A DNA stretch of 64,000 nt from Azonexus sp. (GCF_023150235.1 NZ_JAKLLH010000011.1:161888-225887); one strand, 5' to 3'. Positions 35,426-47,298 are shown, numbered from the stretch's first letter. Notes: generated by a model from the sequence alone, not told the origin. Translations and numbers: made by a program.

Positions 35426-35467
35426 TTTCCATGGATTTTCACGGTCGACCGTGAAAATCCATGGAAA
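35426..35467. repeat. 42-bp perfect palindrome centred on CACGGTCGACCGTG
   Basis: From TTTCCATGG to CCATGGAAA with no mismatch over 21 base pairs; the centre is the dispersed palindrome (35440-35453). It lies 18 bases after the dksA stop and would form a very stable hairpin or cruciform. It is followed by a separate classical terminator, so its role is probably not simple termination. Confidence 0.9.
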
Positions 35468-35473
35468 TCATTG

Positions 35474-35500
35474 AAAAAGCGCCGCGACTGGCGCTTTTTT
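35474..35500 (+). terminator. Intrinsic terminator after dksA
   Basis: Stem AAAAAGCGCC/GGCGCTTTTT with six-base loop and a T-run to the right; located 67 bases after the dksA stop. Confidence 0.88.
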
Positions 35501-35525
35501 ATTACCGAACGCAATCCGCTCGAAA

Positions 35526-35552
35526 AAAAGAGCGCCGCAAGGGCGCTCTTTT
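35526..35552 (-). terminator. Intrinsic terminator of pnp (works both ways)
   Basis: Stem AAAAGAGCGCC/GGCGCTCTTTT with loop GCAAG; the minus-strand reading gives a T-run after the stem, about 40 bases past the pnp stop. Confidence 0.88.
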
Positions 35553-35595
35553 CGATACCACGCCACCCGGGGAAAGGCGGCAATCAGTACAGCTG

Positions 35596-37710
35596 TTACG
35601 GCTGTGCGGGAGCGGCAGCCTCTTCCTCGGCCGCGGCCTTCATCGACAACTTGACGCGACCGCGCTCGTCGGTTTCCAGAACCTTGACGCGGATGACCTG
35701 GCCTTCCTTGACGTAGTCGTCGACCTTGTTGACGCGCTCCTTGGCGATCTGCGAGATGTGCAACAGGCCGTCCTTGCCCGGCAGAACCTGGACGATGGCA
35801 CCGAAGTCGAGGATCTTGAGCACGGTACCTTCGTAGATCTTGCCGATTTCGACTTCGGCGGTGATCGCATCGATGCGGGCGCGGGCAGCGGCAGCAGCTT
35901 CGCCAGAGGTGGCGGCGATGGTGATCGTGCCGTCATCCTGGATGTCGATGGTGGTGCCGGTCTCTTCGGTGATGCTGCGGATCACGGCGCCGCCCTTGCC
36001 GATCACGTCGCGGATCTTTTCCGGATTGATCTTGAAGGTGTAGAGGCGCGGCGCGTAGGCGGACATTTCCTCACGCGGGCCGGCGGCGGCTTCCTGCATC
36101 AGGCCGAGGATGTGCATGCGGGCGTCCTTGGCCTGGGCCAGCGCAACCTGCATGATTTCCTTGGTGATGCCCTGGATCTTGATGTCCATCTGCAGCGCGG
36201 TGATACCGGTCGTCGAACCGGCGACCTTGAAGTCCATGTCGCCGAGGTGATCTTCGTCGCCAAGGATGTCGGTTAGCACGGCAAAGCGGTTGCCGTCCTT
36301 GATCAGGCCCATGGCGATACCGGCAACGTGGGCCTTGAGCGGCACACCGGCGTCCATCAGCGCCAGGCAACCACCGCAGACGGAAGCCATCGACGAGGAG
36401 CCGTTGGACTCGGTGATTTCGGAAACGACGCGCATCGAGTAGGAGAAGTCTTCCGGCTTCGGCAGCACGGCCAGCAGCGCACGCTTGGCCAGACGGCCGT
36501 GACCGATTTCGCGACGCTTCGGGGTGCCGACGCGACCGCATTCGCCGGTGGCGTACGGGGGCATGTTGTAGTGCAGCATGAAGCGGTCGCGGTATTCGCC
36601 GGCCAGCGCATCGATGATCTGCTCGTCGCGGTTGGTGCCCAGCGTGGCGACAGCCATGGCCTGGGTTTCGCCACGGGTGAACAGTGCCGAACCGTGGGTG
36701 CGCGGCAGGACGCCGGAACGCATGGTGATCGGACGCACGGTGCGGGTGTCGCGGCCGTCGATACGCGGTGCCCCACTCAGGATGCGGCCACGGACAATGG
36801 CGGCTTCCATCTCGAAGAACAGGTTGCCGACGGTGTTGGCATCCGGCGCGCCTTCTTCACCGGTGCACAGCGTGGCGACGGCTTCGGCGGCAATGGCCTT
36901 GACGGTCTGGCTACGGGTCTGCTTGCTGGTGATGCTGTAAGCCTCTTCGAGCTTGGCGCCGACCAGATCCTTGAGGCGTGCGACCAGGGCTTCGTCCTTG
37001 GCCGGAGCCTGCCAATCCCATTCCGGCTTGCCGGCTTCTTCCACCAGTTCGTTGATCGCGTTGATCGCCTTCTGCATTTCGGTGTGACCGAAAACCACGG
37101 CGCCGAGCATGATTTCTTCCGACAACTGATCGGCTTCCGATTCAACCATCAACACAGCGGCTTCGGTACCGGCTACCACCAGGTCGAGCTGGCTGTCCTT
37201 GAGCTGGCTAAGGGTCGGGCACAGCACGTACTGACCGTTGAGGTAGCCAACGCGGGCGGCACCGATCGGGCCAGCAAACGGGATGCCGGAAATGGCCAGG
37301 GCGGCGGAGGCACCGATCATCGCCGGGATGTCGGAATCGACTTCCGGGTTGAGCGAGAGCACAGTGGCGACGATCTGGACTTCGTTATAGAAACCGTCCG
37401 GGAACAGCGGGCGGATCGGACGATCGATCAGGCGGCAGGTCAGGATTTCCTTTTCCGAAGGACGACCCTCGCGCTTGAAGAAACCGCCGGGGATACGGCC
37501 GGCGGCGTAAACCTTTTCCTGGTAATCGACGGTCAGCGGAAAGAAATCCTGACCGGGCTTGGCGCTCTTGGCGCCGACGACGGTCACCAGAACAACCGTC
37601 TCTTCCATCGACACCACCACGGCGCCACCGGCCTGGCGGGCCACTTCACCCGTTTCCAGGGTGACTTGATGCTCGCCGTAGGCAAACGTCTTTTTCACGA
37701 TATTAAACAT
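35596..37710 (-). CDS. pnp: Polynucleotide phosphorylase
   Basis: A 704-residue phosphorolytic 3'-5' exoribonuclease: two RNase PH domains ([47 protein letters not shown]), a KH domain ([20 protein letters not shown]) and an S1 domain ([28 protein letters not shown]). It degrades RNA as part of the degradosome. It follows rpsO, and a terminator between them suggests partial read-through plus its own promoter. Confidence 0.97.
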   Translation of the reverse strand: MFNIVKKTFAYGEHQVTLETGEVARQAGGAVVVSMEETVVLVTVVGAKSAKPGQDFFPLTVDYQEKVYAAGRIPGGFFKREGRPSEKEILTCRLIDRPIRPLFPDGFYNEVQIVATVLSLNPEVDSDIPAMIGASAALAISGIPFAGPIGAARVGYLNGQYVLCPTLSQLKDSQLDLVVAGTEAAVLMVESEADQLSEEIMLGAVVFGHTEMQKAINAINELVEEAGKPEWDWQAPAKDEALVARLKDLVGAKLEEAYSITSKQTRSQTVKAIAAEAVATLCTGEEGAPDANTVGNLFFEMEAAIVRGRILSGAPRIDGRDTRTVRPITMRSGVLPRTHGSALFTRGETQAMAVATLGTNRDEQIIDALAGEYRDRFMLHYNMPPYATGECGRVGTPKRREIGHGRLAKRALLAVLPKPEDFSYSMRVVSEITESNGSSSMASVCGGCLALMDAGVPLKAHVAGIAMGLIKDGNRFAVLTDILGDEDHLGDMDFKVAGSTTGITALQMDIKIQGITKEIMQVALAQAKDARMHILGLMQEAAAGPREEMSAYAPRLYTFKINPEKIRDVIGKGGAVIRSITEETGTTIDIQDDGTITIAATSGEAAAAARARIDAITAEVEIGKIYEGTVLKILDFGAIVQVLPGKDGLLHISQIAKERVNKVDDYVKEGQVIRVKVLETDERGRVKLSMKAAAEEEAAAPAQP

Positions 37711-37790
37711 GACTTCCTTTCTCTCTCATCACATTTATCAACAATAACAACAACTTGCAGCACAACAACACACTAGGTAAAACAGAAAGC

Positions 37791-37825
37791 AAAAAAGCGG
37801 CCGGGAATTTTCCGGGCCGCTTTTT
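37791..37825 (-). terminator. Intrinsic terminator between rpsO and pnp
   Basis: Stem AAAAAGCGGCC.../GGGCCGCTTTTT around GGGAATTTTCC; on the minus strand it follows the rpsO stop by about 18 bases. Confidence 0.87.
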
Positions 37826-37843
37826 CGTGGCTTGGCGTGCGCC

Positions 37844-38113
37844 TTATTTACGCAGGCCCAGCTTGGTGATCAGGTTGCGGTAGCGCTCGACATCGTTGTC
37901 CTTCAGGTAATCGAGCAGCTTGCGACGCTGGGAAACCAGGCGCAGCAGACCACGGCGGGAGTGGTGATCCTTGGTGTGCTCCTTGAAGTGCGGCTGCAGG
38001 TCATTGATGCGGGCGGTCAGCAGGGCGACCTGAACTTCGGGGGAACCCGTATCGCCTTTGGACTGGGCGAAATCGGCAACGATAGCTGCCTTGGCTGTGG
38101 CATTGAGGGCCAT
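37844..38113 (-). CDS. rpsO: 30S ribosomal protein S15
   Basis: An 89-residue protein with the S15 pattern ([49 protein letters not shown]). It binds 16S rRNA early in 30S assembly. Length exactly as in E. coli. It lies between truB and pnp in the usual order. Confidence 0.97.
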   Translation of the reverse strand: MALNATAKAAIVADFAQSKGDTGSPEVQVALLTARINDLQPHFKEHTKDHHSRRGLLRLVSQRRKLLDYLKDNDVERYRNLITKLGLRK

Positions 38114-38210
38114 GTCAAACTCACTTTCATCGATACGACGTCGCCCCGGTTTGATAGAGCGGACGCCAGTTTAAAAACCGCACAGCGCGGAAAGCGGCGA
38201 TTCTAGCAGA

Positions 38211-39116
38211 TCAGACCGCCAATTGCACCAGCCGTTTAGGCCACAAACGCCCGTCGGTACCGGGTTCGCCCACCCCCAGCAAACGGCCGGCGGCATAGAC
38301 ACGGATCTTGCCACCCGGACCCGGCAGTAGCGCCACCGGGTTACCGTGGCTGAAACGCTCGGCAGCGGCAGGATCGAGTTCGACTTGCGGCAAGCTGGAG
38401 AGCAAGGCATCGACCGGTGCCAGCCGTGCCGGCCGCGCCTCCTCGGCCAGCGCTTCGAGTTCGGCCAGGGTCACGGCGTTCGCCAGATCGAGGTCGGCCA
38501 CCCGTGTTCGCCGCAAGGCGCTCAGGTGCGCGCCGCAGCCGAGAACCCGACCGATATCGGCAGCCAGCACCCGGATATAGGTGCCCTTGCTGCAGCAGAC
38601 GCGGATGCGCGCAACATCACCGGCGAAATCGAGCAAATCGAGTACATGAATAGTCACCGCCCGTGCCGCCCGCTCGACTTCGATGCCTTGTCGGGCCAAT
38701 TCATAGAGCGGCCGACCGTCGCGCTTGAGTGCCGAGTGCATCGGCGGCACCTGCTCGATCGGACCGGTGAATTGCGGCAGCACGGCGAGAAATTGCGCTT
38801 TTTCGACGTTGACCGTAGAGGTCGCCGTCACTTGCCCTTCGGCATCGCCGGAATCGGTTTCGACCCCAAGCTTGAGTTCAGCTTCGTAGGTCTTGTCGGC
38901 ATCGAGCAGATCGGCCGAAAATTTGGTGGCCTCGCCGAAGCACAAGGGCAGCAAACCCGAGGCCAGCGGATCGAGGGTTCCGGTATGCCCGCCCTTGGCT
39001 GCAGAAAACAGGCGCCGGGCCTTCTGCAAGGCATCGTTGGACGACAAGCCGACCGGCTTGTCGAGCAAGAGTACGCCATCGACCTGTTTCCAGGTCTTCT
39101 TGACTTTAGGCTGCAT
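38211..39116 (-). CDS. truB: tRNA pseudouridine-55 synthase
   Basis: A 301-residue enzyme with the catalytic Asp in GHTGTLDPLASGLLPLCFG, KTYEAELKLGVETDSGDAEG, and the C-terminal PUA-like region. It converts U55 in the T-loop of all tRNAs. It follows rbfA by 9 bases. Confidence 0.96.
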   Translation of the reverse strand: MQPKVKKTWKQVDGVLLLDKPVGLSSNDALQKARRLFSAAKGGHTGTLDPLASGLLPLCFGEATKFSADLLDADKTYEAELKLGVETDSGDAEGQVTATSTVNVEKAQFLAVLPQFTGPIEQVPPMHSALKRDGRPLYELARQGIEVERAARAVTIHVLDLLDFAGDVARIRVCCSKGTYIRVLAADIGRVLGCGAHLSALRRTRVADLDLANAVTLAELEALAEEARPARLAPVDALLSSLPQVELDPAAAERFSHGNPVALLPGPGGKIRVYAAGRLLGVGEPGTDGRLWPKRLVQLAV

Positions 39117-39125
39117 CGAAGGGTT

Positions 39126-39539
39126 TCAGGCCTGCGGCGACGCCGGCTCGCCGTCGGTTGCATCGTCGGCATCGGCGGCGGAAACCGCGTTTGCCTGGTC
39201 GATCAACTGCGACAGACTGGCTCCCCGCTCCAGCGAATTGTCGTAGATAAAGTGCAATTCGGGCAGGGTATGGATGTGAATGCGCCGTCCAAGCTCACGG
39301 CGCAAAAAGCCGGAAGCCCGCTTCAGGCCACGCTGGATTTCTTCCAGATGCTCGGCCTTGAGCGTGGTGAAGAAAATCTTGGCGTGCGCGTAATCCGGGG
39401 TCAATTCGACCTCGGTCAAGCTGATCATGCCGACGCGCGGGTCTTTCAATTCAGTACGGATCAGGTCGGCGAGGTCGCGGCGCACCTGCTCCGCGACCCG
39501 TTCGCTCCGCTGAAAACCGCGAGGAGCTTGCTTTCTCAT
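39126..39539 (-). CDS. rbfA: Ribosome-binding factor A
   Basis: A 137-residue KH-fold protein ([50 protein letters not shown]) for late 30S maturation. The C-terminal tail is acidic and alanine-rich. ATG overlaps the infB stop by one base (TAATG). Confidence 0.95.
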   Translation of the reverse strand: MRKQAPRGFQRSERVAEQVRRDLADLIRTELKDPRVGMISLTEVELTPDYAHAKIFFTTLKAEHLEEIQRGLKRASGFLRRELGRRIHIHTLPELHFIYDNSLERGASLSQLIDQANAVSAADADDATDGEPASPQA

Positions 39540-42427
39540 TACAGCGACCGTGCCACTTCCTGGATTTCGTACACTTCGAGCTGATCGCCGACTTCGATGT
39601 CGTTATTGCCGCGCAGCGACAGACCGCACTCGAAGTTGGAACGCACTTCCTTGACATCGTCCTTGAAGCGCTTGAGCGAATCGAGCTCGCCGTCCCACTG
39701 GACCACGTTGTTGCGGATCAGGCGAACGCGCGAAGCCCGCTTGACGATACCTTCGAGCACGTAACAACCGGCAATCGTGCCAACGCGCGAAATGGTGTAG
39801 ACCTGACGAATCTCGACCATCCCGGTGATCTGCTCGCGCTTCTCGGGCGCCAACATGCCGGACAGGGCGGCCTTGACCTCGTCGACTGCGTCGTAAATCA
39901 CGTTGTAGTAACGGATATCGACGCCGAAGCTTTCGGCCAGTTTGCGGGCGCTGGCATCGGCACGGGTGTTGAAGCCGATGATGACGGCGCCCGAAGCTTG
40001 CGCCAGGTTGACGTCGGATTCGGAAATCGCACCGACCGCGCCGTGGATGACGTTGACCCGGACTTCCTCGTTCGACAGCTTCTGCAGGGTCTGCACCAGC
40101 GCTTCCTGCGAACCCTGCACGTCGGCCTTGACGATCAGCGGCAGGGTCTTGACCTCGCCCTCTTCCATCTGCTGGAACATACTTTCCAGCTTGGCCGCCT
40201 GCTGCTTGGCGAGCTTGACGTCGCGGAACTTACCCTGACGGAACAAGGCGATTTCACGCGCCTTCTTCTCGTCGGTCAGCACAATCGCCTCCTCGCCAGC
40301 GGCCGGAACGTCGGACAGACCGAGAATTTCGACCGGAATCGACGGGCCGGCCTCGTTGATCGGCTTGCCGTTCTCGTCAAGCATCGCCCGCACCTTGCCG
40401 AAGACCTGGCCAGCCAGCACCACGTCGCCGCGCTTGAGGGTGCCGGACTGCACCAGCATGGTCGCCACCGCGCCACGGCCCTTGTCGAGGCGGGCTTCGA
40501 TGATCAGACCCTTGGCCGGCGCTTCCTTGGCCGAGGTCAGCTCAAGGATTTCGGCCTGCAACAGGATCTGCTCGAGCAACTCGTCGATGCCGATACCCTT
40601 CTTGGCCGACACCGGGCAGAACGGCGAATCGCCGCCGTATTCTTCCGGAATCACACCTTCGCCCACCAACTCCTGCTTGACGCGGTCGAGGTTGGCATCG
40701 GGCTTGTCGATCTTGTTCACTGCCACCACCAGCGGCACACCGGCTGCCTTGGCGTGATGGATCGCTTCCTTGGTCTGCGGCATCACGCCGTCGTCGGCGG
40801 CAACCACCAGCACCACGATATCGGTGGCCTTGGCACCGCGCGCACGCATCGCCGTAAAGGCTTCGTGGCCCGGGGTATCGAGGAAGGTGATCATGCCACG
40901 GTCGGTTTCGACGTGGTAAGCACCAATGTGCTGGGTAATCCCGCCGGCTTCACCGGCAGCCACCTTGGCACGACGGATATAGTCGAGCAGCGAGGTCTTG
41001 CCGTGGTCGACGTGACCCATGACGGTCACCACCGGGGCACGCGGCAGTTGCTCGGCATCCTTGTGCTCGGCATGTTCCTCGAGGAAGGCATCCGGATCAT
41101 CCAGCTTGGCGGCGACCGCCTTGTGGCCCATTTCCTCGACCACGATCATTGCCGTTTCCTGGTCGACGACCTGGTTGATGGTCACCATCGAACCCATCTT
41201 CATCATCGCCTTGATCACTTCGGTGGCCTTCACGGCCATCTTGTGGGCGAGATCGGAAACGGAAATGGTCTCCGGTACGTGCACTTCACGGCTGATCGGC
41301 TCGGTCGGTGCCTGGAAACTGCCCTGACCGTCATCGCCGCCACTGCTCTTGCCGTGCTTCTTGTTGCCGTGGCGATTGTCTTTCCAGGAGCTACCGACGT
41401 CGGAACTCCGGGTCTTGATTCCCCCCTTCTTCTTGCCATCATCGGCAGAGCGGGGCTTGTCCTTCTTGCTGGCATCCTTGCCGACGGCGTCGGGTTTCTT
41501 GTGCAACGTACCCTTCTCGCTGGGCGGCGCGGCCTTGGCCTGGGCAGCGGCCTGCTGCTTGGCCTGCTCCGCGGCCTTGGCGGCAGCGGCCGCGACTTCC
41601 GCCTGCTGACGCATCACCACCAGTTGGGCCTCGCGGGCCTTCTTCTCGGCCAGTTCGCGTTCCTGGATTTCACGCAGGCGGCTGGCCCGACGGGCAGCCT
41701 CTTCACGAGACTTCAATTCCTTCTCGCCGATGATCGCTGCACGATCGACGACACGCGGGCGCAAGACGCGCTCCCCGGAACTGGCGGGCGCCTGTTCGCT
41801 TGCCGACTCCGTCGACTCCGGTGTTTCGCCTTCCACCGCCGCGGATTCGATATCGTCCCCGGCTTGCACGTCGCTTTCGACCTCAAGCACGGACTCGGAG
41901 CTTGCCGCCGGCTTCAACTCGGCCTCGGGCAAGGATTCTTCCACCGCCTCGACCGGCACTTCCGGCTCCGGCTCGACGGCAGGCAACTCAGGCAGCGTAT
42001 CGATCTCGGCTACGGGCAGCGGTTCCAGCGCCGTCTCGGGCAGGTTTGCAGCCAGTGCGTCCTGCGCCAAGAGTGCGTCGTCGGAAGTCTCCTCGGGCAG
42101 ATGTCCGGACTGAACAGCGGCTTCCGGCACATCGCGCTTGATCAGGACGCGCTTCTTGCGTACCTCGACCTGCACGGTACGGGCACGGCCGTGGGCATCG
42201 GTGGCCTTGATCTCGGAGGTCTCCTTGCGCGTCAGCGTGATCTTGTTGTTCGAAGACTGGTCGCCATGCGAACGGCGCAGGTATTCCAGCAGCCTGGCTT
42301 TATCCTGGTCGGTCAGGGTGTCGCTGGCTCCGGACTTGCCGACGCCGGCCTTGCTCAATTGCTCGAGCAGGGCCGAAACCGGCATTTTGAGTTCGACGGC
42401 GAATTGCGAAACGGTTGTTGCTGACAT
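39539..42427 (-). CDS. infB: Translation initiation factor IF-2
   Basis: A 962-residue GTPase: IF2 N-terminal domain ([29 protein letters not shown]), a long acidic/alanine-rich linker (about residues 100-370), then the G domain with [20 protein letters not shown] and NKIDKP, and domains II-IV. It delivers fMet-tRNA to the 30S subunit. The high length comes from the linker, as in other betaproteobacteria. Confidence 0.97.
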   Translation of the reverse strand: MSATTVSQFAVELKMPVSALLEQLSKAGVGKSGASDTLTDQDKARLLEYLRRSHGDQSSNNKITLTRKETSEIKATDAHGRARTVQVEVRKKRVLIKRDVPEAAVQSGHLPEETSDDALLAQDALAANLPETALEPLPVAEIDTLPELPAVEPEPEVPVEAVEESLPEAELKPAASSESVLEVESDVQAGDDIESAAVEGETPESTESASEQAPASSGERVLRPRVVDRAAIIGEKELKSREEAARRASRLREIQERELAEKKAREAQLVVMRQQAEVAAAAAKAAEQAKQQAAAQAKAAPPSEKGTLHKKPDAVGKDASKKDKPRSADDGKKKGGIKTRSSDVGSSWKDNRHGNKKHGKSSGGDDGQGSFQAPTEPISREVHVPETISVSDLAHKMAVKATEVIKAMMKMGSMVTINQVVDQETAMIVVEEMGHKAVAAKLDDPDAFLEEHAEHKDAEQLPRAPVVTVMGHVDHGKTSLLDYIRRAKVAAGEAGGITQHIGAYHVETDRGMITFLDTPGHEAFTAMRARGAKATDIVVLVVAADDGVMPQTKEAIHHAKAAGVPLVVAVNKIDKPDANLDRVKQELVGEGVIPEEYGGDSPFCPVSAKKGIGIDELLEQILLQAEILELTSAKEAPAKGLIIEARLDKGRGAVATMLVQSGTLKRGDVVLAGQVFGKVRAMLDENGKPINEAGPSIPVEILGLSDVPAAGEEAIVLTDEKKAREIALFRQGKFRDVKLAKQQAAKLESMFQQMEEGEVKTLPLIVKADVQGSQEALVQTLQKLSNEEVRVNVIHGAVGAISESDVNLAQASGAVIIGFNTRADASARKLAESFGVDIRYYNVIYDAVDEVKAALSGMLAPEKREQITGMVEIRQVYTISRVGTIAGCYVLEGIVKRASRVRLIRNNVVQWDGELDSLKRFKDDVKEVRSNFECGLSLRGNNDIEVGDQLEVYEIQEVARSL

Positions 42428-42443
42428 GCTCGTTACCTCCCCC

Positions 42444-43916
42444 TCACTCGAACCAATGAGCGCGTGCCTTGAGGATCAATTCCTTGGCGCGGGTCTCGTC
42501 GATCCCGGTGAATTCCATCAGTTCATCCACGGCCAGTTCGGCGAGGTCGTCGCGCGTCTTGACATCGTGACCGGCCAGTTTGGCCGCAATTTCCTTGCTC
42601 ATTCCCTCAAGACCGATCAGGTCGTCGGAAACGTTTTCCAGTTGTTCCTCGGTGGCGATGGCCTCGGTCAGCAACACATTGCGCGCACGATTGCGCAATT
42701 CATTGACCAGTTCCTCGTCCAGGCCATTGATTTCCAGCATTTCGGCCAGCGGCACATAAGCCACCTCTTCCAGCGTCGAAAAGCCTTCGTCAATCAGCAG
42801 ATCGGCGAGTTCCTCGTCGATATCCAGTTTTTCCATGAAGATCACACGCGTCACCGCGTGCTCGGCCTCGGCCTTCTTCTCGGATTCGTCCTGAGTCATC
42901 AGGTTGATCGTCCAGCCGGTCAGTTCCGAGGCCAGGCGAACGTTCTGACCGCTACGACCGATGGCGATGGCGAGGTTGTCCTCGTCGACCACGACGTCCA
43001 TCGCGTGCTTTTCCTCATCGACCACGATCGACGACACCTCGGCCGGCGAGAGGGCGCCCACCACGAACTGCGCCGGATCGGCGGACCAGAGCACGATATC
43101 GACGTTTTCGCCACCGACTTCGTTGCGCACCGCGGTGACACGCGAGCCGCGCAGACCGACGCAGGTGCCGATCGGATCGATGCGCGGATCGTTGGACTTG
43201 ACGGCAATCTTGGCGCGCAGACCGGGGTCGCGGGCACAAGCCTTGAGTTCCATCAGGCCGTCGGCGATTTCCGGGACTTCCAGCGCGAAGAGCTGGATCA
43301 CGAATTCCGGCGCCGTGCGCGAGAGAATGATTTGCGGACCGCGAGCGCCACGGTCGACGCGCAACAGGTAGGCTTTTACCCGGTCGCCGACGCGCAGGTT
43401 TTCTTTCGGGATCATCTGGTCGCGCGGCAGCAGGGCTTCGATCTTGCCCGTTTCGACAATGGCGTTACCGCGCTCCATGCGCTTGATGGTGCCGGAAACG
43501 ACGTGTTCCTTGCGATCCAGGAAGTCCTGCAGGATCTGTTCGCGTTCGGCATCGCGAATGCGCTGCAGGATCACCTGCTTGGCGGCCTGTGCGCCGATAC
43601 GCCCGAAGTCGATCGGCTCCAGGGGTTCCTCGAGAAAATCGCCAACCTCGATCTCGGGGTCGTCCTTCTGCGCATCCGAGAGCGGAATCTGCAGGTATTC
43701 ATTGACGTACTCGTGGTCGGCCACCACCTGCCAGCGACGGAAGGAGTCATAGATCCCGGTATTGCGGTCAATCGAGACCCGGACATCGGCCTCGTCGTGA
43801 ATGCGTTTCTTGGTCGCCGAAGCCAGCGCCATTTCGAGCGCGCCGAACACGATTTCCTTATTGACGTTCTTCTCGCGGGCCAGAGCATCGACCAGCAGCA
43901 ACATTTCACGGCTCAT
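42444..43916 (-). CDS. nusA: Transcription elongation/termination factor NusA
   Basis: A 490-residue protein: N-terminal polymerase-binding domain, S1 domain ([32 protein letters not shown]), two KH domains ([43 protein letters not shown]) and two C-terminal acidic repeats (residues about 360-490) as in E. coli. It controls pausing, termination and antitermination. Starts 21 bases after rimP. Confidence 0.97.
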   Translation of the reverse strand: MSREMLLLVDALAREKNVNKEIVFGALEMALASATKKRIHDEADVRVSIDRNTGIYDSFRRWQVVADHEYVNEYLQIPLSDAQKDDPEIEVGDFLEEPLEPIDFGRIGAQAAKQVILQRIRDAEREQILQDFLDRKEHVVSGTIKRMERGNAIVETGKIEALLPRDQMIPKENLRVGDRVKAYLLRVDRGARGPQIILSRTAPEFVIQLFALEVPEIADGLMELKACARDPGLRAKIAVKSNDPRIDPIGTCVGLRGSRVTAVRNEVGGENVDIVLWSADPAQFVVGALSPAEVSSIVVDEEKHAMDVVVDEDNLAIAIGRSGQNVRLASELTGWTINLMTQDESEKKAEAEHAVTRVIFMEKLDIDEELADLLIDEGFSTLEEVAYVPLAEMLEINGLDEELVNELRNRARNVLLTEAIATEEQLENVSDDLIGLEGMSKEIAAKLAGHDVKTRDDLAELAVDELMEFTGIDETRAKELILKARAHWFE

Positions 43917-43937
43917 GGACTAAAACCTCCTGGTACT

Positions 43938-44390
43938 TCAGTCGAAACGCGGCACCAGACGTGCCTTTTCGATATTGGTGAATTCGAGTTCCACATCTTC
44001 CTGCTTGCCGTCCTGCTTCAGGCGCAGGCCAACCTTGCCATCCTGGCAGCCGAGCAGTTCGCCCTGGAAATTACGGCGATTGTTCTGGGGAATGCGAATC
44101 TTGATCTGGATATCCTGGCCGGCGAAGCGGGCGAAATCGGCCTCCTTCTTGACCACGCGATCCATTCCCGGCGAGGAAATCTCGAGCCGGTCGTAGTCGA
44201 TGTTCTCGACCTCGAAAAGGCGGGTCAGCTGATTGGAAACCTTGGCACAATCCTCGACATCGATCCCGCCTTCGTGCTCCGGCGCGTCGATGAAGACGCG
44301 AATGGTACGCGCCCGCGGCGACATTTCGATATCGACCAGTTCATAGCCCAGGCCGGTCACGGTGGTTTCAATCAGAGAGTTCAAATCCAT
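43938..44390 (-). CDS. rimP: Ribosome maturation factor RimP
   Basis: A 150-residue protein starting [22 protein letters not shown], with [19 protein letters not shown] and [24 protein letters not shown], the RimP signature. It helps 30S assembly. The open frame to 44465 covers the leader hairpin; ATG at 44390 is the start. Confidence 0.96.
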   Translation of the reverse strand: MDLNSLIETTVTGLGYELVDIEMSPRARTIRVFIDAPEHEGGIDVEDCAKVSNQLTRLFEVENIDYDRLEISSPGMDRVVKKEADFARFAGQDIQIKIRIPQNNRRNFQGELLGCQDGKVGLRLKQDGKQEDVELEFTNIEKARLVPRFD

Positions 44391-44525
44391 AGCCACAAAT
44401 AAAAAATGGGCGAAACGCCCACCCCAGAGAGAAAGATGATGCCCTGCCACCCCTTGCAGACACACGCAGGGCGTAGCAGGTGGAACAAACCCACGGATTA
44501 TAACGGTTTTTTAATCTTCCGTAAA
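44391..44525 (-). promoter_or_regulatory. Promoter and leader of rimP-nusA-infB, with intrinsic terminator
   Basis: On the minus strand a -35-like TTTACG (44520-44525) and -10 TATAAT (44497-44502) are 17 bases apart. About 80 bases later a stem TGGGCG/CGCCCA (44407-44421) is followed by six T, an intrinsic terminator located only 11 bases before the rimP start. A terminator inside the leader of a nusA operon suggests attenuation, possibly by NusA itself. It could also be the terminator of rluB, which ends at 44580. Confidence 0.6.
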
Positions 44526-44579
44526 TGTTGCAGCGGCAAAACCGGGAGCAGAGGCAGTCGCCACCGCTCCCCGCCCGCC

Positions 44580-45566
44580 TTATTCGCCTTGCGCCGGAGT
44601 ACTCGCCGCCAGCGCCTTGAGCAAGACCTTGAGCTCGGCCTCGTTCAGCTCGCGGCAACGCCCGCGCTTGAGTTGCGGCGGCAAAACGAAGGGGCCGTAA
44701 CGGACGCGGATCAGGCGGCTGACCGTACAGCCGACCGCCTCGAACATCCGCCGCACTTCGCGGTTGCGGCCCTCGAAAATGGTCACCCGGTACCACTTGT
44801 TCGCCCCCTCGCCGCCCGCATCGACCAGGGCGCCGAAATTAGCCGGACCATCTTCCAGCTCGACGCCCTTGAGCAATTGCTGCTGCGCTTCCATGGTCAG
44901 CTCACCCAGCACGCGCACGGCGTATTCGCGGACCAGCTGCGAACTCGGGTGCATCAGCTTGTTGGCCAACTCACCGGAGGTGGTGAACAGCAGCAAGCCC
45001 GAGGTATTGAAGTCGAGACGCCCGACGTTGATCCAGCGTCCGCCGCGCATCCGCGGCAAGGCGGCGAAGACCGACGGCCGGCCATCCGGGTCATCACGCG
45101 AAACGATCTCGCCTTCCGGCTTGTGGTACATCAGCACGCGCGGCGGGCGCGAACTGCCGGTAAAGCGAATATTGATCAGGCGACCGCCGATCTTGACCTT
45201 GTCGGTCGGCACCACCGACTGGCCAAGGTGCGCCACCTCACCATTGACGCTGACCTTGCCGGCGGCGATCCACTCTTCCATTTCGCGGCGCGAACCGACC
45301 CCGGCCTGGGCCAGGATCTTCTGCAGGCGCTCGGGCTTGGCCTCCGGCAAGGGCTTGCCGTTGCGGCCGATGGTGCCGCGATGCGCGCGGCCGGTCGGCG
45401 GCGGCTTGCGATTGCCCCGCTGCGGCGCAGCGGCGGCTGCCGAGGTGGACGGTGCGGCCTCGCCGCCGTCGTCCGTGACAGATTCACGGTCGACGCGGCT
45501 TTCGCCCTGATTTTCCCGTCCGGGCGTCTTCTGCGACGGGCGGAAGGGGGTACGTTTGGCCTTCAT
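44580..45566 (-). CDS. rluB: 23S rRNA pseudouridine synthase RluB
   Basis: A 328-residue enzyme: a low-complexity basic/Ala-Gly N-terminal extension (to about residue 78), an S4 domain ([31 protein letters not shown]) and the RsuA-type catalytic domain with Asp185 in [17 protein letters not shown]. It makes pseudouridine 2605 of 23S rRNA. The ATG overlaps the scpB stop. Confidence 0.93.
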   Translation of the reverse strand: MKAKRTPFRPSQKTPGRENQGESRVDRESVTDDGGEAAPSTSAAAAAPQRGNRKPPPTGRAHRGTIGRNGKPLPEAKPERLQKILAQAGVGSRREMEEWIAAGKVSVNGEVAHLGQSVVPTDKVKIGGRLINIRFTGSSRPPRVLMYHKPEGEIVSRDDPDGRPSVFAALPRMRGGRWINVGRLDFNTSGLLLFTTSGELANKLMHPSSQLVREYAVRVLGELTMEAQQQLLKGVELEDGPANFGALVDAGGEGANKWYRVTIFEGRNREVRRMFEAVGCTVSRLIRVRYGPFVLPPQLKRGRCRELNEAELKVLLKALAASTPAQGE

Positions 45567-46111
45567 GCTTCAAGCTCCAGGTTTTGTGCGATCTGTTCCA
45601 GCGGCGGCAATTCGCTCACCGAACGCAAGCCCAGATCATCGAGAAATTGTTTGGTCGTCGCCAGCAAAGCCGGCCGACCGGGCGTGTCGCGATGTCCGAC
45701 GACATCGATCCAGCCCCGCTCCTCCAGCGTCTTGACGACATTGCTGTTGACCGTGACCCCGCGAATCTCTTCGATATCGCCGCGAGTCACCGGTTGACGG
45801 TAGGCGATGATGGCCAGGGTTTCCAGCACCGCCCGCGAATATTTCGGCGGTTTTTCCGGGTTCAGCCGCTCCAGGTACGGCAGGTACTCGGCGCGCGTGC
45901 GGAAACGCCAGCCCGAAGCCAGCTGCACCAGCTCGACCGGCCGCTCGGCGTAGTCGCCGCGCAACTGGTCGAGCAGCTTGCGGATCAGCTCGGTCGAGAT
46001 GTCCTCGTCGAACATCTTGCGCAGTTCGAGCGGCGTCATCGGCTCGCGAGCTGCCAGCAGCGCCGCCTCAAGCACCCGGCGGACGAGTTCGAGATCGAGA
46101 TCAGCTTCCAT
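45563..46111 (-). CDS. scpB: Segregation and condensation protein B
   Basis: A 182-residue winged-helix protein with [59 protein letters not shown] and a [18 protein letters not shown] end. With ScpA and SMC it condenses the chromosome. ATG at 46111 lies 11 bases inside scpA; the longer frame upstream is false. Confidence 0.94.
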   Translation of the reverse strand: MEADLDLELVRRVLEAALLAAREPMTPLELRKMFDEDISTELIRKLLDQLRGDYAERPVELVQLASGWRFRTRAEYLPYLERLNPEKPPKYSRAVLETLAIIAYRQPVTRGDIEEIRGVTVNSNVVKTLEERGWIDVVGHRDTPGRPALLATTKQFLDDLGLRSVSELPPLEQIAQNLELEA

Positions 46112-47006
46112 CGTCCTCCTCTTCCTCCAGCCCCGGCTCCGGCTCGCCGTCGCTGACCTTGACGTAGATCGGCGCAAAGGCCTCGGTCTGGGTGATCTTG
46201 ACCAGTTTTTCGCGCCCCAGTTCGAGCATCGCGAGAAAATGCACCACCAGCCCAGGCACCCCCATGTCGGGATCGAAGATCTCCTCGAAGCGAACGAAGC
46301 CACCGCGCTCCTGCAGGCAACGCAGGATGATGCCCATGTGCTCCCGCACCGACAATTCCTCGCGGCTAATCTTGTGGTTGCGGCTCAGCCTGGCCTGGCG
46401 CACCACCGCCATCCAGGCTTCCTTGATATCGTCGAGCGAGACCTCGGGCAGGCGCACCAGCAGCGATTTTTCGACCAGGGTTTCGACCCAGAAGAATTCG
46501 CGCTCGGCCTGCGGCATTTCGTTCAGCCTCTGGCCGGCGAGCTTGATCTGCTCGTACTCCATCAGCCGGCGCACCAGCTCGGCGCGCGGATCGTCGCCGC
46601 CCTCGCCCTCGGCCGCCTTGGGCCGCGGCAGCAGCATGCGCGACTTGATCTCGATCAGCATCGCCGCCATCACCAGATATTCGGCCGCCAGTTCGAGATT
46701 GCTGGCACGCATCGCCTCGACGTAATCGAGATACTGCCGGGTCAGCGGCGCCATCGGGATATCGAGGATATCGACGTTGGCCTTGCGGATCAGGTAGAGC
46801 AGCAGGTCGAGCGGGCCTTCGAAGGCGTCGAGCATGATCTCCAGCGCATCCGGCGGGATGTAGAGATCCTGCGGCAACTGGTCGAGCGGCTGGCCGTAGA
46901 TGCGCGCCACCGGCAGCAACAGGTCGGGCTGCACAAAGCCCTCGGGGAAGTGAACTACTTCCCCGGGATTTTCCTCGTCCAGCAGGTCGACCGTGGCAGC
47001 CGTCAT
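46101..47006 (-). CDS. scpA: Segregation and condensation protein A
   Basis: A 301-residue kleisin: [38 protein letters not shown] at the N-terminal half, [20 protein letters not shown], and an acidic C-terminal tail. It bridges SMC heads. The N-terminus is about 50 residues longer than average. Confidence 0.94.
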   Translation of the reverse strand: MTAATVDLLDEENPGEVVHFPEGFVQPDLLLPVARIYGQPLDQLPQDLYIPPDALEIMLDAFEGPLDLLLYLIRKANVDILDIPMAPLTRQYLDYVEAMRASNLELAAEYLVMAAMLIEIKSRMLLPRPKAAEGEGGDDPRAELVRRLMEYEQIKLAGQRLNEMPQAEREFFWVETLVEKSLLVRLPEVSLDDIKEAWMAVVRQARLSRNHKISREELSVREHMGIILRCLQERGGFVRFEEIFDPDMGVPGLVVHFLAMLELGREKLVKITQTEAFAPIYVKVSDGEPEPGLEEEEDDGS

Positions 47007-47007
47007 C

Positions 47008-47298
47008 TCAGCTCGCCGCGCCCCGGCCCTGACCGCGATAGTGCAGGAAAAGGTTGCGGAAATAGATGATCAACCCGAGCCCCTGCCCGAAGATGAACAC
47101 CGGATCGTCGCGATGCACCGCATACACCGTCAACACCACGCCGCCGGCAATACTGAAATACCAGAAGGCGACCGGTACGACGACGCGCTTCTCCTTCTCG
47201 CTCGACCACCATTGCACGACGAAGCGCATCATGAACAAGCCCTGGCCGCCGAAACCGACGGCGATCCAGATCAGGGTCTCCCAGTCGTAACCGAACAT
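47008..47298 (-). CDS. Lipid A biosynthesis N-terminal domain (LAB_N) membrane protein
   Basis: A 96-residue protein with three membrane helices: DWETLIWIAVGFGGQGLFMMRFVVQWWSSEKEKRVVVPVAFWYFSIAGGVVLTVYAVHRDDPVFIFGQGLGLIIYFRNLFL. The pattern is the LAB_N domain found fused to LpxB or alone. It starts between trpS and scpA; function unproven. Confidence 0.85.
   Translation of the reverse strand: MFGYDWETLIWIAVGFGGQGLFMMRFVVQWWSSEKEKRVVVPVAFWYFSIAGGVVLTVYAVHRDDPVFIFGQGLGLIIYFRNLFLHYRGQGRGAAS

Noticed and set aside
39998-44402. Very long plus-strand frames opposite infB and nusA
   Set aside because: His/Leu/Asp-rich antisense products typical of shadows; the minus strand codes for IF-2 and NusA.
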